In this document: positions 19,597 through 23,013 of the stretch, in pieces
Layout of the letters: every line of letters starts with the position of its first letter
Position numbering within the stretch: position 1 is the first letter of the stretch
Virus record (IMG/VR): IMGVR_UViG_3300023084_000139
Span: 1-23,013 of that record
Strand: one strand, 5' to 3'
From: a virus
Length of the DNA stretch: 23,013 nt
Notes under the pieces: model-generated
What the model saw: the letters and a program-made list of their open reading frames with translations, nothing else
Told to the model about the DNA's origin: nothing
Database searches by the model: none
Made by a program: the position numbers and the translations under genes

Positions 19597-22500
19597 TGAC
19601 AGCCTCTTATAGAAATAAATTCGGTAACTATAAGCAGGAGCATGAGGCAAACTATGCTCCATGTGGATCTATATTCCCTGTCTTAGTTGATAGTTTTTCT
19701 GGTAAACCCACTATCCAAGCAGGTGCTGGATCTGGATTAGAACCACCAGAACATGCATATCAAGATTACTTATACTGTGATGGATCTGTTCTCAATATTA
19801 GAGACTATCCTCAATTATATAATGTTCTGAGAAATTCATATGGTGGATCAACATCAGTAACAAAGTTGAGTCCATCTGTTGCTGGTGGTATAAAAAGATT
19901 TCTTAGAGGTGATGCTGTAGGATTGTCTGCAACAGATTGGTATGCTGTTATAAATCAAGATCCTAGTGTTCAGGCTACAGTAAAACTACCATATCCATAT
20001 GGAGTTAGTTTTAGATTTTTCGATAATACAGGCAATACACCACCTGGAAATGGACTAGGGAATCTAAATTCTAATGACTGGGAATATGATACATTTTATG
20101 GCACTGAAGCACCAACACAAGCAGAACTAACAGCAATTGCCCCAGGTGCCACGGAATTTGTATATAAATTGAAGTTTCCTGATGATGTAGACACTAGCAC
20201 TTTCAGTGGAACACAGTCATATTTCTTTGGTAACTCTGATCACCCTGCTACCATATTCAATAAAGGTTTCACAATCAGAGATTATCCATATAATGTTGGA
20301 ACATTTACTTTACCAGACTATAGAGATAGAATTGTAGTAGGATTTGGCGGAGTCGATGGTGATGGATCTCCAACGGTTGAGAATGCTCTAGTTAATGAGG
20401 TTGGACAACTTGGTGGTAGTTGGTATATCAGTAAGGATCAACTTCTCGATGGTGGTGTATTCTTTACTGTAGGTGATGTAAGAACGAGAGGATATTCGGA
20501 TATTGCTGCTGATGTTTTTACATATCTTACAGGTAGTGTAAGTTATAGAGTAGGACCACTATCTGATCATATCTTTACTAGACCAGCAGAGCACAACCAT
20601 AAGATTCTATCTTGTAAACCAGATGAACTAAATGACAATGAAGTTGGTGCTATCAACTGGGATGAGTTTGCTGTCATGTACAGTGAAACTAGAGCAAATA
20701 TTGCATTGTTTGAACCAGCAACATCTGGTGGTGTAGCATTAGGTCACTCTCATGGTCTGACAAGAGATAGATTGAATGATCCAAATGCTGCTACCTATGG
20801 TAACACTGCTGGCATTGGTGGACTAGATCCTAACACACCAGCAAACGTATTGTATGATGTTAGTGATAACATCATTGCTTCTACAGCAGTATATGATGAT
20901 ATTTCACTGGAACCACATGGACCTGGAACAGGTGAATGGGAAGGATTTGATAAACCAGGCATTGCACAGAGTAATAGATATCTAGCATTTGGATATAAAA
21001 ATACTGCTAGTATTAATGACCCTGGCTCTTTGAAAGTGACTAGAAGTGTAACATACACTATGGATTTCACTGGTTACACAGAGTTTTTCATCTATGCTAT
21101 TGCAGGAAATGATAGTAATGGTGGTGAGAGACCTAATAACCCAGAAGAGGGTTTGGTAGTAGAATTTTCAGATGGATCGGAAGTTGAAATTATTCCATCT
21201 GCTAGAAAATTTAATAATGACAATAACATTGAGAGCGGGTTTGAGCAGTATGATGCTGTTTATGCTTATTGGACAGCAAGCACTATCACTATTCCCACGG
21301 CACTACAGAACCAACCAAATCAAACTGTAAAAATTAAACAAATACTTAGATCATCTGACCCTGGGGATGGTGAGGGATCTGGTGGTGTAGAGCAAGGTTC
21401 TGGTGTTCCTGCTGGAAATAATAATGCTAACGATATGTTTGGCATTCAAGCAATTGGATTGCGTGGTGGTATTACTACTGATCCACCAGATCCAGATGGT
21501 GAATATCCAATCACAGGATCTACGTATTTCAATGTACTCAGCATTACATATGATTCTGCAAACAATTGGTGCTTAGTTACAACCAATGAGAATCATGGTT
21601 ACCAAGCAGGTAAGACAGTTGAAATTGCTGGTGCTATTCCTGATGCTTTCAACGGTGCATTTGTAATCCAAGATAATAATCAACTTAGTGGATCTACATT
21701 TACATATGAAGCACCAGCAGGTGTTCCTGCATCTGCATCTGGAAGTGCAATCACTGTTAGATTGGCTCCTGGATATTTTGAGGATGTTGTAACAACACCC
21801 GAACCAAGAATGTATGTTGTTGATGACAACACAGGTATTGGTGGTAAAACTGAGGTATTTGTTATTCCTGGCACTGGTGTTTCATTTGGTTTTGAAGAAC
21901 AGGTGGGAGAAGGTGTCATCAATACCGATCCAATCCCTGCAGAGACAGGTGAAGTCACACAACTACAAGTAACATTAGATGCTCCTGGTGGAGGTGGTGG
22001 TGGAACATTTTCTGATGGCGGTGATGCTGGATATGCATATGCATCTTTCCAATTAGACGGATCATTCTACACAATCTACGCATATGGTGGAGAAGGTGGA
22101 CAAGCAGGTGACAGTGGTGGTGCAGGTGGTGCTGGAGGATCATTCTTAATTCCTCAGGAACTTATTGACAATCCACTGTTTTCATATACTACAAATGCAG
22201 GATCTGACGGTGCTGCTGGAAGTGGAACATCACCTGGAAGTGGTGCTGGACCACAATTCCAAGGTGCTGCATCTACTAGATCTGGTGGTAATGGTGCATC
22301 AGAAGTATTCCAAACCACAACTGGTGACGCTGATTTTGTCTTACAGACATCTACAACATACACACCACCAGCAACATACCCAGGAGAAGCATCTAGAATC
22401 CACGAACTAAGAGTCGTTGGTGGAGGCGGCGGTGGCGGTAATGGTAACGCCAACTCTGGTTGTCAAGATGGTGGATATGTTGGTGGTTCTGGTCCTCAGG

Positions 22501-23013
22501 ATGGATCTGCAACTGGTGGAGATGGTGGTCCTGGCGCTCTAATTAATGCAACAATTGGTGGTACTTTTGCTAACTTACAGTTTGCATTTGGTCAAGGCGG
22601 CGGCGCTGGTGTCAATGCTCGTGATGGTTATCAAAATGGTGCTGGATATGAATATGGTCCTGTATCCTCTGGTGGCGGTGGCGCTTCTAGTGGTGGTAAC
22701 GGTGGACTAGGTGCATACGGTAACGGTGCAACTGGTGGTGCTGGTGGCGGTACAACTGCTGTATTCTATGAAGGTGCTATTCCCATCATTGGTGCTGGCG
22801 GCGGTGGTGGCGGCGGCGGATCAGGTGGTGGATACAATGGCGGTAGTGCATATGATGGTTGCTATCGTGGTGGAAATAGCCAGTCTGCAAGAACTTCTTT
22901 ACACTCAAGAACATCTGCTATTGACTTCTCTGGTGGTGCTAATGGCACCCAAGGTGGTTGCACCGCTGGTGGCGGTGGTGGAGGCGGCGCTGGATGTGGT
23001 CCTAACGGTCAAT
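19596..23013 (+). CDS. Tail-collar / polyglycine adhesin-like protein 3 (at least 1139 aa, 3' end outside window)
   Basis: The ATG overlaps the previous stop (TAATG) with no strong ribosome site, so translation is probably coupled. The frame stays open to the right edge (1139 full codons). Residues 20-90 carry the collar motif, with C-G-S-I-F-P-V, Y-L-Y-C-D-G-S-V (Cys at 61) and D-Y-P-Q-L-Y-N-V-L; a second typical stretch F-T-L-P-D-Y-R-D-R-I-V-V-G-F-G-G lies at about 238-253. HxH motifs are H333/H335 (E-H-N-H-K) and H384/H386 (G-H-S-H-G). Residues 659-709 hold the HGY/FTYE module shared with the giant protein. From about residue 796 it becomes glycine-rich in two blocks (796-900 and 942-1139+) separated by a short ordinary segment. 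Polyglycine II bundles form the receptor-binding tip of S16-type gp38 adhesins, so a host-recognition role is likely but inferred. Confidence 0.78.
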   Translation, partial: MTASYRNKFGNYKQEHEANYAPCGSIFPVLVDSFSGKPTIQAGAGSGLEPPEHAYQDYLYCDGSVLNIRDYPQLYNVLRNSYGGSTSVTKLSPSVAGGIKRFLRGDAVGLSATDWYAVINQDPSVQATVKLPYPYGVSFRFFDNTGNTPPGNGLGNLNSNDWEYDTFYGTEAPTQAELTAIAPGATEFVYKLKFPDDVDTSTFSGTQSYFFGNSDHPATIFNKGFTIRDYPYNVGTFTLPDYRDRIVVGFGGVDGDGSPTVENALVNEVGQLGGSWYISKDQLLDGGVFFTVGDVRTRGYSDIAADVFTYLTGSVSYRVGPLSDHIFTRPAEHNHKILSCKPDELNDNEVGAINWDEFAVMYSETRANIALFEPATSGGVALGHSHGLTRDRLNDPNAATYGNTAGIGGLDPNTPANVLYDVSDNIIASTAVYDDISLEPHGPGTGEWEGFDKPGIAQSNRYLAFGYKNTASINDPGSLKVTRSVTYTMDFTGYTEFFIYAIAGNDSNGGERPNNPEEGLVVEFSDGSEVEIIPSARKFNNDNNIESGFEQYDAVYAYWTASTITIPTALQNQPNQTVKIKQILRSSDPGDGEGSGGVEQGSGVPAGNNNANDMFGIQAIGLRGGITTDPPDPDGEYPITGSTYFNVLSITYDSANNWCLVTTNENHGYQAGKTVEIAGAIPDAFNGAFVIQDNNQLSGSTFTYEAPAGVPASASGSAITVRLAPGYFEDVVTTPEPRMYVVDDNTGIGGKTEVFVIPGTGVSFGFEEQVGEGVINTDPIPAETGEVTQLQVTLDAPGGGGGGTFSDGGDAGYAYASFQLDGSFYTIYAYGGEGGQAGDSGGAGGAGGSFLIPQELIDNPLFSYTTNAGSDGAAGSGTSPGSGAGPQFQGAASTRSGGNGASEVFQTTTGDADFVLQTSTTYTPPATYPGEASRIHELRVVGGGGGGGNGNANSGCQDGGYVGGSGPQDGSATGGDGGPGALINATIGGTFANLQFAFGQGGGAGVNARDGYQNGAGYEYGPVSSGGGGASSGGNGGLGAYGNGATGGAGGGTTAVFYEGAIPIIGAGGGGGGGGSGGGYNGGSAYDGCYRGGNSQSARTSLHSRTSAIDFSGGANGTQGGCTAGGGGGGGAGCGPNGQ
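21981..23013 (+). repeat. Polyglycine-rich domains of collar protein 3
   Basis: Two blocks (21981-22290 and 22419 to the window edge) encode dense runs of Gly with Ala, Asn, Ser and Asp (G-G-G-G-G-T-F-S-D-G-G-D-A-G; V-V-G-G-G-G-G-G-G-N-G-N; I-G-A-G-G-G-G-G-G-G-G-S). At DNA level the tracts are mostly GGT/GGC/GGA codon mixtures. The second block also contains scattered Cys (G-C-Q-D-G, D-G-C-Y-R-G, G-G-C-T-A-G, G-C-G-P-N). Confidence 0.8.

Noticed and set aside
21680-22453. Proline- and histidine-rich open frames opposite the glycine-rich gene
   Set aside because: Reverse complements of GGT/GGA/GGC tracts give Pro, Thr and His codons without stops; no independent support.

Overview
The window looks like part of the genome of a marine T4-like cyanophage (a contractile-tailed phage of Synechococcus or Prochlorococcus). 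The evidence is a CpeT-type phycobiliprotein lyase gene, a small tRNA cluster, a canonical T4-type late promoter (TATAAATA), a phage-typical 2OG-Fe(II) oxygenase, dense same-strand packing with 1-8 nt overlaps, and more than 20 kb of tail or fibre protein genes. All supported genes are on the + strand. Phage and host species cannot be fixed from the sequence alone.

Left part (1-2571), small accessory genes: the 3' end of a glutaredoxin gene; a near-consensus sigma70 promoter (TTGACA, 17 bp spacer, TACAAT) ahead of two overlapping small genes; an extended -10 element ahead of a tiny basic protein gene and tRNA-Leu(UAA); a two-gene unit of an unknown 88-aa protein and CpeT ending in a hairpin terminator that contains the cpeT stop codon; then tRNA-Thr(UGU), tRNA-Ala(UGC) and tRNA-Asn(GUU). 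The acceptor end of tRNA-Asn supplies the ribosome binding site of the 2OG oxygenase gene. A 35-aa reading frame follows, and its stop codon lies inside the late promoter.

Right part (2567-23013), a late virion operon: one promoter is followed by a giant 4800-aa structural protein (2615-17017), then three tail-collar-like proteins (416 aa, 441 aa, and at least 1139 aa running off the window), linked by a 3-nt gap and two 1-nt overlaps. The giant protein has a beta-helix-like N-terminus, about 1700 residues of paired Cys-containing helical repeats interrupted by beta modules, a long beta-rich fibre-like region and a fibre-type C-terminal domain. The three collar proteins share a G-Y-L-x-C-[DR]-G core and HxH motifs but differ strongly elsewhere: the second carries a compact nine-cysteine segment and the third long polyglycine domains. 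They are probably tail-tip or receptor-binding components.

The most noteworthy points are the nested repeat architecture of the giant protein, the cysteine-rich insert in the second collar protein, the polyglycine adhesin-like third collar protein, and two RNA-level overlaps (stop codon inside a terminator loop; ribosome binding site inside a tRNA) that could couple translation, termination and tRNA maturation. No gene-free stretch longer than 300 bases exists in the window.
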